A model generated the notes under the pieces. It was not told the DNA's origin. It saw only the letters and a program-made list of their open reading frames with translations, and made no database searches. Below, in pieces: positions 48,665-58,928 of a stretch of 64,000 nucleotides of DNA (the stretch's first letter is position 1; the number at the start of each line of letters is the position of its first letter). A program made the position numbers and the translations under genes. Origin of the DNA: Actinacidiphila paucisporea (GTDB lineage Bacteria > Actinomycetota > Actinomycetes > Streptomycetales > Streptomycetaceae); contig NZ_FRBI01000001.1 in the NCBI RefSeq assembly GCF_900142575.1, positions 125,014 through 189,013 on the forward strand, given 5' to 3'.

Positions 48665-49327
48665 TCAGGACCGGTTGCCCGCGAGCCGCTTCCTGATGGT
48701 CCGCAGGTCCTCCGCGGGCAGCGCGTCCGCGGCCAGCAGCTCCGGCAGCAGGTCGGGCTCCGCGGTCATCGCCCGGAAGGCCAGCGCGACCGTCACCCGG
48801 TGCGCGGGACGGTCGACGACCTCCACCGTGTCACCCGCGGCCAGCTCGCCGGGCTCGATGACCCGCAGATACGGGCCCGGCAGGGCGCCCGCGGTGAATC
48901 GCCTGATCCAGCCGTGCTCGTCCAGCCAGCCGGCGAAGGTGGCGCACGGCAGCCGCGGGCAGGACACCTCGAGCAGCGGTCCGGCCGTGCCCACCCGCCA
49001 CCGCTCGCCGATCAGCGCGGCATTGACGTCATAGCCCGTGGTCGTCAGGTTCTCGCCGAAGCAGCCGCTGGCCAGACTGCGGCCCAGCTCCTTCTCCCAG
49101 CGGTCCAGATCCTCCCTGGCGTACGCGTAGACGGCCTGGTCGTCGCCGCCGTGGTGCTTGACGTCGTAGACCCGGTCACCGGACAGCCCCACCGCCCCGG
49201 TGCCCTTCGGACCGGGCGCCCGCACCGCCACCGGGCCCTGGACCGGCCACTTGTCGATGCCCGTCGCCGCCAGCCGCTTCCACGGGTTGGGTATCGGCCG
49301 GCCCACGTTCACACTCAGCAGCCGCAC
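48665..49327 (-). CDS. MOSC-domain protein
   Basis: The 220-residue protein is a YiiM-like MOSC protein: GDRVYDVKHHGGDDQAVYAYAREDL, GCFGENLTTTGYDV, and the conserved cysteine in CPRLPCATFAG, the molybdenum ligand or sulfur carrier in the family. It is probably a molybdenum-dependent reductase of N-hydroxylated compounds. Start GTG 49327. The divergent upstream side abuts the large palindrome at 49341. Confidence 0.88.
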   Translation of the reverse strand: MRLLSVNVGRPIPNPWKRLAATGIDKWPVQGPVAVRAPGPKGTGAVGLSGDRVYDVKHHGGDDQAVYAYAREDLDRWEKELGRSLASGCFGENLTTTGYDVNAALIGERWRVGTAGPLLEVSCPRLPCATFAGWLDEHGWIRRFTAGALPGPYLRVIEPGELAAGDTVEVVDRPAHRVTVALAFRAMTAEPDLLPELLAADALPAEDLRTIRKRLAGNRS

Positions 49328-49340
49328 GGGTGCCCGCCTC

Positions 49341-49507
49341 TAGGGCCTGTCCGGCGGATCTTGGCGGGCCTGCGACGCCCGGCACCGCACCTCGCTGCGT
49401 TGTCGAATCATCCTTGTACGACCCGGTACGAGGACGATTCTCCGCCTTGCGATGTACGGCACCGGACGTCGCAGGCTGATCCGCCAAGATCCGCCGGACA
49501 GGCCCTA
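49341..49507. repeat. 167-bp near-perfect palindromic element (MITE-like)
   Basis: The first 27 bp (TAGGGCCTGTCCGGCGGATC...) are exactly complementary to the last 27 bp (49481-49507), and symmetry continues inward with few mismatches to the centre (GTACGACCCGGTACG). Both ends are embedded in CTAG. It lies between the MOSC and GNAT genes and supplies the GNAT stop codon. TAGGGCCTGTCC recurs at 24245. No transposase is present. Confidence 0.85.
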
Positions 49508-50308
49508 GGCCGGTGCCGTGATCAGATACGGCGTCGTCACGCTCAGCGCCGAGAAGCCGAGGCGCCCGAGGATCGGGCGGCTGTCGTCCGACGCGTCGAC
49601 CTGCAGATAGCGATACCCGCGGGCCGCGGCGATACGCGCCCGGTGCGCCACCAGCGCGCGGTAGATGCCCTTGCCGCGCCACTCCCGCACGGTGCCGCCG
49701 CCCCACAGGCCGGCGAAGGCCGTCCCGGGGACGAACTCCATCCGCGCCGAGCACACCGGCACGTCGCCGGCCATCGCCACCACGATGCTGACGGTGTCCG
49801 CGCGGTCCCTGACCTGGTCGAGCATCCTCGCCCGGAGCCGCTCCGCGCTCGTACCGAACGCCTGCTCGTGCACGGTCGCGGCCAGGTCCACACCGGCGGC
49901 GTCCACCACCGGCTCCAACCGCACTCCGGCCGGCAGCTCCGCGCCCCGCGTCAGGGCGGCGACCTCGCTGATCTCGGCGACCATCAGCGTCTCGGGGTCC
50001 GCCGGCTCGAAGCCCGCCGCGCGCAGCCGCATCCCGAGGTCCGCCGGGCGGTCGTGGGAATACGTCTTCCACTCGAACTCGCGGCCCGCCGCCTCCGGGC
50101 CGCGCAGCCACTCCAGCTGGGCCGCGACGGCCGCGTCGGCGGTGGCCTCGTCCAGATCGGACCAGGCCACCCCACACCACTCGTGGGCGCCGGCGCCCAC
50201 CTGCCGTACGACACCGGCTCCCTTGTCGATCCTGGTCGTCGGCGACTCGGGCGGCGCGTTGCGCCGCAACTGGTCGTCGAAAAGGGCGAGGGCCTCAGCA
50301 GTGTCCAT
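49505..50308 (-). CDS. GNAT family N-acetyltransferase
   Basis: The 267-residue protein has a GNAT core near the C-terminus (VREWRGKGIYRALVAHRARIAAARGYRYLQVDASDDSRPILGRLGF) with the acetyl-CoA loop, after a less typical N-terminal domain rich in Trp and Asp. The substrate is unknown. The TAG stop is the outermost triplet of the palindrome at 49341-49507. ATG 50308 is the likely start. Confidence 0.85.
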   Translation of the reverse strand: MDTAEALALFDDQLRRNAPPESPTTRIDKGAGVVRQVGAGAHEWCGVAWSDLDEATADAAVAAQLEWLRGPEAAGREFEWKTYSHDRPADLGMRLRAAGFEPADPETLMVAEISEVAALTRGAELPAGVRLEPVVDAAGVDLAATVHEQAFGTSAERLRARMLDQVRDRADTVSIVVAMAGDVPVCSARMEFVPGTAFAGLWGGGTVREWRGKGIYRALVAHRARIAAARGYRYLQVDASDDSRPILGRLGFSALSVTTPYLITAPA

Positions 50309-50432
50309 CCGGGCATTCGACCATCCGCCCGCACCGCGTCCAACCGCTTTTCCGGCCCCCGGAGCCGAGCGGCGGCCGGCCGACCCGCCGCCGACCGCGG
50401 CCCGTCCCCCCGGCGGGCAACCGCGCCACGCC

Positions 50433-51519
50433 CTAAGCCGCGGCGGACAGGACGAGATCCACGTCCGCCGCGGTGTTGTAGAAGTGCGGGGCGAACCGCA
50501 GATTGCCCGCCCGGGAGGAGAAGGCGAGGCCGGCCTCGCGCAACCGCCGCTCCACGTCGCCGGGGACCCCCCGGCACCGCGACGATCGCGGAGTCCCCGC
50601 GGACGGGCCGGTATCCGAGCGCGGCGAGGCCGGAACGGAGCCGCGCCGCGAGGGCGACGTCGTGCGCGTGGATCGCGTCCACGCCCAGCTCCTCGATGAG
50701 CGAGAGCGACGCCGCGGCACCGACGTAGGCCAGATACGCGGGGCGCGCGTCGAAGCGCCTGGCGCCGGGTGCGAGGTCGGCGACGGGCCCGTAGCAGGAC
50801 TTCCACGGGTCGTCGGCCCCGTACCACCCGGTGAAGGCGGGGGACAGGGTGGACTCCGCCTCGGCACGGACGGTGAGGAAGCACGCCCCGTGCGGCGAGA
50901 CGAGCCACTTGTAGCCGTGGCAGACGACGTAGTCGTACGCCGTGGCGTCCAGCGGCAGCCAGCCGATCGCCTGGGTGGCGTCGACCAGGGTGCGGGCGCC
51001 GTGTACGGCGGCGGCGGCGCGGATCGCCGGGAGGTCGGCGACCCGCCCGTCGGCGGACTGCGTGGCGCTGACCGCGACGAGCGCGGTCCCCGGCCGCACC
51101 GCGCCGGGGACGTCCTCCAGCGGGACGAGCCGCAGCCGCAGGTCGGGCCGGGCGGCGAAGGGCTGCACCAGGGAGCTGAAGTCCTCCTGATAGGCGACGA
51201 CCTCGGCGCCCGCGGGGAGCGCGGCGGCGATGAGGCCGACGCTGCCGGCGACCGTGCCGGCCAGGGCGACCTGGGAGAGCGGCGCCCCGGTGATGCGGGC
51301 GAAGGAGGCGCGGGCCTCGGCGACGGCGGTCTCGTAACCGCCGGTGTCGGGCCGCCCGGCGGCCCACGCGTCGAGGGCGCGGCGCAGGGCGGCGATCGTA
51401 CGGGCCGGGGCGAGGGCGTGGGTGGCGGCGTCGAGCCGGCCGGGCGGGAGGTCGGGGTATTCGGCGGCCACCGCACGACCGAAGGCGGTGGCGGGGCCGG
51501 CTGCTGCGTGGACGCTCAT
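50433..51519 (-). pseudogene. Class V aminotransferase, interrupted by a frameshift
   Basis: The N-terminal part (VHAAAGPATAFGRAVAAEYPDLPPGRLDAATHALAP) and PLP lysine (VCHGYKWLVSPHGACF) mark a cysteine-desulfurase-type PLP protein. Near 50567-50572 the frame changes at a run of six G residues (on the coding strand): five would restore continuity from VAVPG to VPGDVERRLREAGLAFSSRAGNLRF ... AADVDLVLSAAA. With one base fewer the gene would give about 361 residues. It is either a real inactivating slip or a homopolymer sequencing error. Start ATG 51519, divergent from lysR. Confidence 0.85.
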
Positions 51520-51579
51520 GAGATTCAGCGTGGACCGGACGAGAGGCAAAGTCCATCGCCGATTTGTGGGGGTCATGCC

Positions 51580-51592
51580 TAAGCAGTGCTTA
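51580..51592. promoter_or_regulatory. LysR-type operator
   Basis: TAAGCA-G-TGCTTA is a 13-bp perfect palindrome matching the T-N11-A rule for LysR boxes. It is 10 bp before lysR ATG and about 60 bp before the divergent aminotransferase start. Confidence 0.7.
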
Positions 51593-51602
51593 TGGTGGGG
51601 CC

Positions 51603-52517
51603 ATGATCGAAGCACGGCACCTGAGGGTGCTGAGGGCCGTGGCGCGGGGCGGCTCGTTCTCGGCCGCGGCCCGGGCACTGGGCTGTACGCAGCCGGCGGT
51701 CAGCCAGCAGATGAAGGCGCTGGAGGCGTCCGCCGGCACCCCGCTGCTGGTGCGCGGGCCGCGCGAGATGCGGCTGACGCAGGCCGGCGAGGCACTGGTG
51801 CGGCACGCCGACGGGATCCTGGCCGGCCTGGCGGCGGCCGAGGAGGAGGTCGCCGCGATCGCGGGGCTGCGGGCCGGCCGCGTACGGCTGGCGTCCTTCC
51901 CGTCGGGGACGCCGACGCTGGTGCCCGGCGCGGTCGCGGAGATGCGCGAGCGGCACCCCGGCACGGAGGTGTCGCTGGTGGAGGCCGAGCCGCCGGGTTC
52001 CGTGGACATGCTGCGGGCGGGCGACTGCGACATCACGCTGGCCTTCCGCTACCCGGACCTGCCGACGCCGGCCGAGGAGTCCTGGGCCGACCTGGTGGTG
52101 CGCCCGCTGCTCGCCGACCGGCTGGTGGGGGTGGTCCCGCAGGGCCACCGGCTGGCGGGCGGCGCGGGTCCGGTGGATCTGGCGGCGCTGGCGGGCGAGC
52201 GCTGGATCGCCGGCTGCCCGCGCTGCCGGGGACACCTGGTGGAGATGTGCGAGCGGGAGGGCTTCACGCCCCGGATCGACTTCGCGACCGACGACTACCC
52301 GGCGGTGATCGGCCTGGTCGCGGCGGGCCTGGGTGTGGCGGTGCTGCCCCGCCTCGCGCTGGAGTCACTGCGGTCGCGAGGCGTCGCGGTGGTCACCCTG
52401 CGCCCGGCGGTGGAACGCGAGGTCGTCGCCCTGACCCTGCCCGACCTCGCCCAGGTGCCGGCGGTGGACATGATGCTGGCGCGCCTCGCGCGGGCGGCGC
52501 TGCGGCGGGGTTCGTGA
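51603..52517 (+). CDS. LysR family transcriptional regulator
   Basis: The 304-residue protein has an N-terminal HTH (HLRVLRAVARGGSFSAAARALGCTQPAVSQQMKALEASAG) and a substrate-binding-like effector domain. It is divergent from the aminotransferase gene with one T-N11-A box between, so it probably regulates that gene and itself. ATG 51603 gives a typical LysR start; an upstream TTG/GTG extension is unlikely. The target may now be inactive because of the frameshift. Confidence 0.9.
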   Translation: MIEARHLRVLRAVARGGSFSAAARALGCTQPAVSQQMKALEASAGTPLLVRGPREMRLTQAGEALVRHADGILAGLAAAEEEVAAIAGLRAGRVRLASFPSGTPTLVPGAVAEMRERHPGTEVSLVEAEPPGSVDMLRAGDCDITLAFRYPDLPTPAEESWADLVVRPLLADRLVGVVPQGHRLAGGAGPVDLAALAGERWIAGCPRCRGHLVEMCEREGFTPRIDFATDDYPAVIGLVAAGLGVAVLPRLALESLRSRGVAVVTLRPAVEREVVALTLPDLAQVPAVDMMLARLARAALRRGS

Positions 52518-52674
52518 GATCGGACGTCGCCGGGCGGGGGCTCGCGGGGGCCGGTGTTGCTGGGCCGGTGTTCGCGGGGCAGCGCAGAATCGATTCTGCG
52601 GAATCTGGCCCGCTGGGAGATCCGGCCGGCCGGCAACGCGTGCGCCCGGGAAGCGCACCCCCTCCCCGCAGGTG

Positions 52675-52977
52675 CTAGTTCTGCGGACTGAGCTCCCGGT
52701 GCCGCGAGCGCCCCATCATCTCCTCGCGTTCGTCCTCGGTGAGCCCGCCCCAGACGCCGTACGGCTCGCGTACGGCCAAGGCGTGGGTGGCGCATTCGGC
52801 CCGTACGGGGCAGCGCATGCACACCTCCTTGGCGGCGGCCTCGCGTGCGCTGCGGGCCGCGCCGCGTTCGCCCTCGGGGTGGAAGAACAGTGAGCTGTCG
52901 ACACCTCGGCAGGCAGCCACCAGCTGCCAGTCCCAGAGATCGGCGTTCGGGCCGGGAAGGCGGGAGAAGTCTGCCAT
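52675..52977 (-). CDS. whiD: WhiB-family iron-sulfur regulator WhiD
   Basis: The 100-residue protein begins ADFSRLPGPNADLWDWQL and has the four cluster cysteines C23, C53, C56 and C62, with the GVWGGLTEDER beta-turn. In S. coelicolor WhiD is needed for late sporulation and carries a 4Fe-4S cluster. The C-terminal tail here is shorter than the 112 residues I recall for the S. coelicolor protein. It is divergent from bldM; GAGGGG precedes the ATG. Confidence 0.93.
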   Translation of the reverse strand: MADFSRLPGPNADLWDWQLVAACRGVDSSLFFHPEGERGAARSAREAAAKEVCMRCPVRAECATHALAVREPYGVWGGLTEDEREEMMGRSRHRELSPQN

Positions 52978-53034
52978 TGCTCATCCCCTCGACGGGTGCG
53001 TGACGGCCAAGACGACCTCGGTGTCTCCGACCGT

Positions 53035-53057
53035 ACATCTACTGTCGTAGTAGATGT
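53035..53057. promoter_or_regulatory. Inverted repeat upstream of whiD
   Basis: ACATCTACT-GTCGT-AGTAGATGT has perfect 9-bp arms and lies 58 bp upstream of the whiD start. Its AT content is unusual here. It may be an operator or a leader hairpin; the factor is unknown. Confidence 0.5.
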
Positions 53058-53288
53058 AAATATGACTCATCGCCAATCTAGCGACGATTCGCCCACGCAT
53101 CAGGAAAGAGCGGCCAAAGGGTGCAAAGTCCGGCATAACACCCGTTCAGCAGTATCCGCCGCGCCGCCCCCCGTGGCAGCCGTCCGCCCCCAGGCTCGGA
53201 AATTGACCGGCTCACCCGTTCTGACCTGCGGCGTGAGTGATTGGTACACGCATGATCACGTAGAGTGCCGATGGTGGCGACCAAACTT

Positions 53289-53316
53289 CGTAACTCTTTC
53301 GGGTGAGGGTCGTTGA
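53289..53316 (+). promoter_or_regulatory. BldN-type sigma promoter of bldM
   Basis: CGTAAC (53289-53294) and CGTTGA (53311-53316) are 16 bp apart, the -35/-10 pair I recall for the sigma-BldN-dependent bldM p1 promoter. The start site would be about 125 bp upstream of bldM. Confidence 0.75.
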
Positions 53317-53451
53317 GTGTGGCGGAAGCGGTTGGCGGCCCAAGCGGTCCCACGGGATTCGGGCAGCTGCCCGATGCCGTCAGCCCCAACGGTGAAGACT
53401 TCGTACAGCCTGGAGGCACAACGTGACGCGGTTCAGCTGCGGAGGGCGGTC

Positions 53452-54063
53452 ATGACTTCCGTCCTCGTCTGCGACGACTCCCCGCTCGCCCGAGAGGCCC
53501 TCCGCCGCGCGGTGGCGACCGTGCCCGGCGTCGAGCGCGTAACCACCGCGGCCAACGGTGAGGAAGTGCTCCGCCGCTGGGGGGCCGACCGGTCCGACCT
53601 GATCCTGATGGACGTCAGGATGCCCGGCCTCGGCGGCGTCGAGACCGTACGGCGGCTGCTGTCCGCCGACCCCGGCGCCCGGATCATCATGCTCACCGTC
53701 GCCGAGGACCTGGACGGCGTCGCCCTGGCGGTCGCCGCCGGCGCCCGCGGCTACCTGCACAAGGACGCCTCGCGCGCCGAACTGCGGGCCACCGTCACCC
53801 AGGCGCTCGCCGACCCGACCTGGCGGCTCGCACCGCGCCGGCTGCGGTCCGCCGAGATGGGCGCCGCGCCCACCCTGACCGCCCGGGAGATCCAGGTCCT
53901 CGAAGGGATGAGCCACGGACGGTCCAACGCCGAGATCGGCCGCGAGCTCTTCCTGTCCGAGGACACCGTCAAGACGCACGCGCGACGGCTCTTCAAGAAG
54001 CTCGGCGCCTCCGACCGGGCCCACGCGGTGGCCCTCGGCTTCCGCTGGGGCCTGGTCCGCTGA
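53452..54063 (+). CDS. bldM: Orphan response regulator BldM
   Basis: The 203-residue protein has a receiver domain with the Asp54 phospho-acceptor position (LILMDVRMPG) and Lys (GYLHKD), then a LuxR-type HTH (LTAREIQVLEGMSHGRSNAEIGRELFLSEDTVKTHARRLFKKL). BldM controls aerial hyphae and, as a heterodimer with WhiI, spore maturation in Streptomyces. No partner kinase is adjacent. ATG 53452 gives the family length. Confidence 0.93.
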   Translation: MTSVLVCDDSPLAREALRRAVATVPGVERVTTAANGEEVLRRWGADRSDLILMDVRMPGLGGVETVRRLLSADPGARIIMLTVAEDLDGVALAVAAGARGYLHKDASRAELRATVTQALADPTWRLAPRRLRSAEMGAAPTLTAREIQVLEGMSHGRSNAEIGRELFLSEDTVKTHARRLFKKLGASDRAHAVALGFRWGLVR

Positions 54064-54335
54064 CCCGGCTACGCCGTACGCCGTACGGCGCGGTCCCCCA
54101 CAAGTCCTCGGTTTCCCGGGGGAGGACGCATGCTTGACGTATGGACTTCCTCGGGGATCGGCGGGGGCTTCACATGGCGGACCAGAAGGCGGACCACACA
54201 GCGCACCTGAAGGCGGAGATGACCGAGCCAGCCGCGGACTCCGCCGCGGCCTCGGCCACGGCGGCTCATAACGCTTCGGTGCAGAAGTACGGCCGCGATG
54301 CGACGGAAAGTCCGGCGGCGAGGCACCATGGGTGG

Positions 54336-54953
54336 ATGCGCGACGACGACACTCCGGCCATCGGTGCCCTCGTTCGCCGTGCCGTCGACGGCGACCAGCG
54401 CGCGACCCACGACCTGCTGGCGCACGTCCACCCGCTGGCCGAGCGCTACTGCCGCACCCGGCTGTCCCGGCTGCCCGGTGACGCCAGGCACTTCGTGGAC
54501 GACCTCGCCCAGGAGGTCTGCCTGGCCGTGCTGTGCGCGCTGCCGCGCTACCGCGACCTCGGGCGGCCCTTCGAGGCCTTCGTGGTGTCCATCGCCGCCC
54601 ACAAGGTCGCCGACCTGCAACGGGCCGCGATGCGCCACCCGGGCAGCACCGCGGTCCCCTCCGACGAGATGCCGGAGAAGCCCGACGACTCGCTCGGCCC
54701 CGAGGAGCGCGCGCTGCTCAACAGCGACGCCGCCTGGGCCAAGGAACTGCTCGACCGGCTCCCCGGGCATCTGCGGGAGCTGGTGCTGCTGCGGGTCGCG
54801 GTCGGGCTGAGCGCCGAGGAGACCGGCCAGGTGCTCGGCATGTCGCCGGGAGCCGTCAGGGTCGCGCAGCACCGCGCGCTCAGCAGGCTGCGGGCCATCG
54901 CCGAGGAGTCGGCCGCCGCGCACCCGGCGAGCGCCGGCGGTCTGAGCGCCTAG
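54336..54953 (+). CDS. shbA: ECF-type sigma factor, probable ShbA
   Basis: The 205-residue protein has sigma region 2 ([39 protein letters not shown]) and region 4 ([45 protein letters not shown]). Its position right after bldM matches the sigma factor reported in streptomycetes to drive expression of the principal sigma gene hrdB; that assignment rests on context and recall. ATG 54336 is chosen, but ATG 54174 or 54141 would add 54 or 65 low-complexity residues. Confidence 0.75.
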   Translation: MRDDDTPAIGALVRRAVDGDQRATHDLLAHVHPLAERYCRTRLSRLPGDARHFVDDLAQEVCLAVLCALPRYRDLGRPFEAFVVSIAAHKVADLQRAAMRHPGSTAVPSDEMPEKPDDSLGPEERALLNSDAAWAKELLDRLPGHLRELVLLRVAVGLSAEETGQVLGMSPGAVRVAQHRALSRLRAIAEESAAAHPASAGGLSA

Positions 54954-54977
54954 GACAGGCTCCGGGGGCCGCCGTAG

Positions 54978-56561
<1,584 letters not shown>

Positions 56562-56642
56562 CCGCGGTCCGGCCGCGGGGCCCCTTGCGCAGGAGGGTGC
56601 GCCTCCGCGACCGCGCCGCTTCCCCTTCCGCAGGGGGGCAAC

Positions 56643-56777
56643 CCAGGGGCGCGGGGAACTGCGCGCTCAGCCGGCCACCGGCCGGTGGTCCGGATCGAAC
56701 CGAACAGCCCCTTCGGGCCGGTGACGACCCGCACCCCGGTGGCGGGCCGGCCGCGTAGTTCCCCGCGCGCCTGGGGC
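56643..56777 (+). repeat. Dispersed 135-bp element, copy B
   Basis: It lies in the 333-bp gap between guaB and guaB3. Core CAGGGGCGCGGGGAACTGCG (56644) and its complement near 56758-56775 form the ends; the inner part carries ACCGGCCGGTGGTCCGGA and CCTTCGGGCCGGTGACGAC. It matches copy A in reverse. No gene is seen in the gap. Confidence 0.8.
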
Positions 56778-56894
56778 GCACCCTCTCGCGGGAAGCGCAC
56801 CCCCTGCGAAGGGACGGGGCCGGTCGGGGTGAGTCCGGCGGGTGGCCGGGTTGCGGGATACTGGGGCCGCAGGCCACAGAGAGAGGCACGAGAC

Positions 56895-58016
56895 GTGACA
56901 GAGATCGAGATCGGTCGGGGCAAGCGAGGCCGCAGGGCATACTCGTTCGACGACATCGCCGTGGTGCCGAGCCGCCGCACCCGGGACCCGAAAGAAGTCT
57001 CGATCGCCTGGCAGATCGACGCCTACCGCTTCGAGCTGCCCTTCCTGGCCGCTCCGATGGACTCCGTCGTGTCGCCGGAGGCGGCGATAAGGATCGGCAA
57101 CCTCGGCGGGCTCGGGGTGCTGAACCTCGAAGGGCTGTGGACCAGGTACGACGACCCGGAGTCGCTGCTCGCGGAGATCGCCGAGCTGGACGACGTACGG
57201 GCGACCGCGCGGCTCCAGGAGATCTACCGGGCCCCGATCCGCGAGGAGCTGATCGGGCAGCGGATCAAGGAGGTGCGGGACGCCGGGGTCGTGACGGCGG
57301 CCGCCCTCTCGCCGCAGCGGACCGCGCAGTTCTCCAAGGCCGTGGTGGACGCCGGGGTCGACCTGTTCGTGATCCGCGGCACCACGGTGTCGGCGGAGCA
57401 CGTGAGCGGGTCGCACGAGCCGCTGAACCTCAAGCAGTTCATCTACGAGCTGGACGTGCCGGTCATCGTCGGCGGCTGCGCCACGTACACGGCGGCGCTG
57501 CACCTGATGCGCACCGGGGCGGCCGGTGTGCTGGTCGGCTTCGGCGGCGGGGCCGCGCACACCACGCGCAACGTGCTGGGCATCCAGGTGCCGATGGCCA
57601 CCGCGGTGGCCGACGTGGCGGCGGCCCGCAGGGACTACATGGACGAGTCCGGCGGCCGCTACGTGCACGTCATCGCGGACGGCGGCTTCGGCTCCAGCGG
57701 TGACCTGCCGAAGGCGATCGCCTGCGGGGCCGACGCGGTGATGATGGGCTCGCCGCTGGCCCGCGCGACCGACGCGCCCGGCCGCGGTTTCCACTGGGGC
57801 ATGGAGGCCGTCAACCCCGAACTGCCGCGCGGCAAGCGGATGAACCTGGGAACGGCGGGCACGACCGAGGAGATCCTGCTCGGCCCCTCGCACGCCCCGG
57901 ACGGCTCGATGAACTTCTTCGGTGCGCTGCGCCGCTCGATGGCCACCACCGGCTACTCCGACCTGAAGGAATTCCAGCGGGTCGAGGTCACGGTCTCGCC
58001 GACGCACCACCGCTGA
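56895..58016 (+). CDS. guaB3: GuaB3-type IMP dehydrogenase-related protein
   Basis: The 373-residue protein resembles IMPDH but lacks CBS domains: SFDDIAVVPSRRTRDPKEVSI, LAAPMDSVVSP, ADGGFGSSGDLPKAIACGADAVMMGSPLA. The loop equivalent to GPGSICTTR reads GFGGGAAHTTR, so His222 replaces the catalytic Cys. It may be a non-catalytic regulator or have a different reaction. GTG 56895 is the start. It usually follows guaB in actinobacteria. Confidence 0.92.
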   Translation: MTEIEIGRGKRGRRAYSFDDIAVVPSRRTRDPKEVSIAWQIDAYRFELPFLAAPMDSVVSPEAAIRIGNLGGLGVLNLEGLWTRYDDPESLLAEIAELDDVRATARLQEIYRAPIREELIGQRIKEVRDAGVVTAAALSPQRTAQFSKAVVDAGVDLFVIRGTTVSAEHVSGSHEPLNLKQFIYELDVPVIVGGCATYTAALHLMRTGAAGVLVGFGGGAAHTTRNVLGIQVPMATAVADVAAARRDYMDESGGRYVHVIADGGFGSSGDLPKAIACGADAVMMGSPLARATDAPGRGFHWGMEAVNPELPRGKRMNLGTAGTTEEILLGPSHAPDGSMNFFGALRRSMATTGYSDLKEFQRVEVTVSPTHHR

Positions 58017-58047
58017 GCGCGGCGGCACAGCAGCAGCACAGGCGACA

Positions 58048-58090
58048 GCAGGAGGGGCCCCGCCGCGGACAGCGGTGGGGCCCCTCCTGC
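58048..58090. terminator. Bidirectional terminator after guaB3
   Basis: A 19-bp stem (58048-58066 with 58072-58090, one G-U pair) has a five-base loop. It separates guaB3 from the converging membrane-protein gene. Confidence 0.85.
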
Positions 58091-58111
58091 CGTGTCACGC
58101 GTCCTCGGGCG

Positions 58112-58738
58112 TCAGCTCGCCACGCGCTTGGTGACGACGAAGCCCTCGATGCCGGCGATGGCGAAGAAGAAGTAGTCCTTGCCGTCCATCGCGTGCTTCC
58201 AGGTGTCCTGGAGCGCGCTGAAGTGGTCGGTGAACAGCGACACGACGCCGGGCGCTCCGGAGATGTCGCTGATCAGCAGGGCGATGCCGAACAGCTGGCC
58301 CAGATAGACGCCGAGCAGCGCCAGCGGGACGCCGATGAAGGGCAGCGCGGGGTTGCGGCCGCCGACCTTGGCGAGCGCGAAGCCGACGACCGCGCCGACG
58401 GCGAGGGCCGCGTAGCCGATCTCGTGCTTGGTGCCCTTGATGAGCAGGCCGTAGATCACGGCGGCGATCAGTGCGGCCGCGATGCCGGCCGCGACGCCCA
58501 GGCCGGGGTTGCCGGCCGGTGCGGCGCCGATCGGGGCGGGCGGTGCGTAGGCGGCGGCGTTGAAGCCGCCGGGGGCGGGCGCGTTGAAGCCTCCCGGGGC
58601 GGCGCCGCCCTGTGGCGGGGCGGCGTAGGGGGACGGCGCGTACGGCTGCTGCGGCGGCGCGGGCGGGCCCTGCGGCGGCTGCTGGGCGTACGGGTTCTGG
58701 CCGGGCGGCTGCTGCGGCGGCGGGTAGTTGGCGCTCAT
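58112..58738 (-). CDS. Proline-rich membrane protein with four predicted helices
   Basis: The 208-residue protein begins with a ~75-residue Pro/Gln/Ala/Tyr-rich cytosolic part (YPPPQQPPGQNPYAQQPPQG). Then come hydrophobic segments at about 80-102, 107-128, 133-160 and 190-203 (GLGVAAGIAAALIAAVIYGLLI, IGYAALAVGAVVGFALAK, ALPFIGVPLALLGVYLGQLFG, YFFFAIAGIEGFVVT). No family is recognised. It converges with guaB3 and is 190 bp after the sugar-dehydrogenase gene in the same direction. Confidence 0.75.
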   Translation of the reverse strand: MSANYPPPQQPPGQNPYAQQPPQGPPAPPQQPYAPSPYAAPPQGGAAPGGFNAPAPGGFNAAAYAPPAPIGAAPAGNPGLGVAAGIAAALIAAVIYGLLIKGTKHEIGYAALAVGAVVGFALAKVGGRNPALPFIGVPLALLGVYLGQLFGIALLISDISGAPGVVSLFTDHFSALQDTWKHAMDGKDYFFFAIAGIEGFVVTKRVAS

Positions 58739-58928
58739 GAAGGATCCCCCGGGGACGGAAAGGCGTGAGGTTCGCACGGCAGGCGGCGCAAGGTGACGCG
58801 TGCATGCCCCGGTGCGAACGGTGACGCCGAAATCTAGCAGGGGGGAATGACAGTCGGACAAGAAGATTGATCCGGTCGTTACAGGACCCGCACGTCCCCG
58901 CCCCACCCGGGCGATCGCGACCCTCGGG

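Noticed and set aside
54141-54335. Longer start for the sigma factor
   Set aside because: The extra residues are low-complexity and absent from homologues as I recall; kept as an alternative only.
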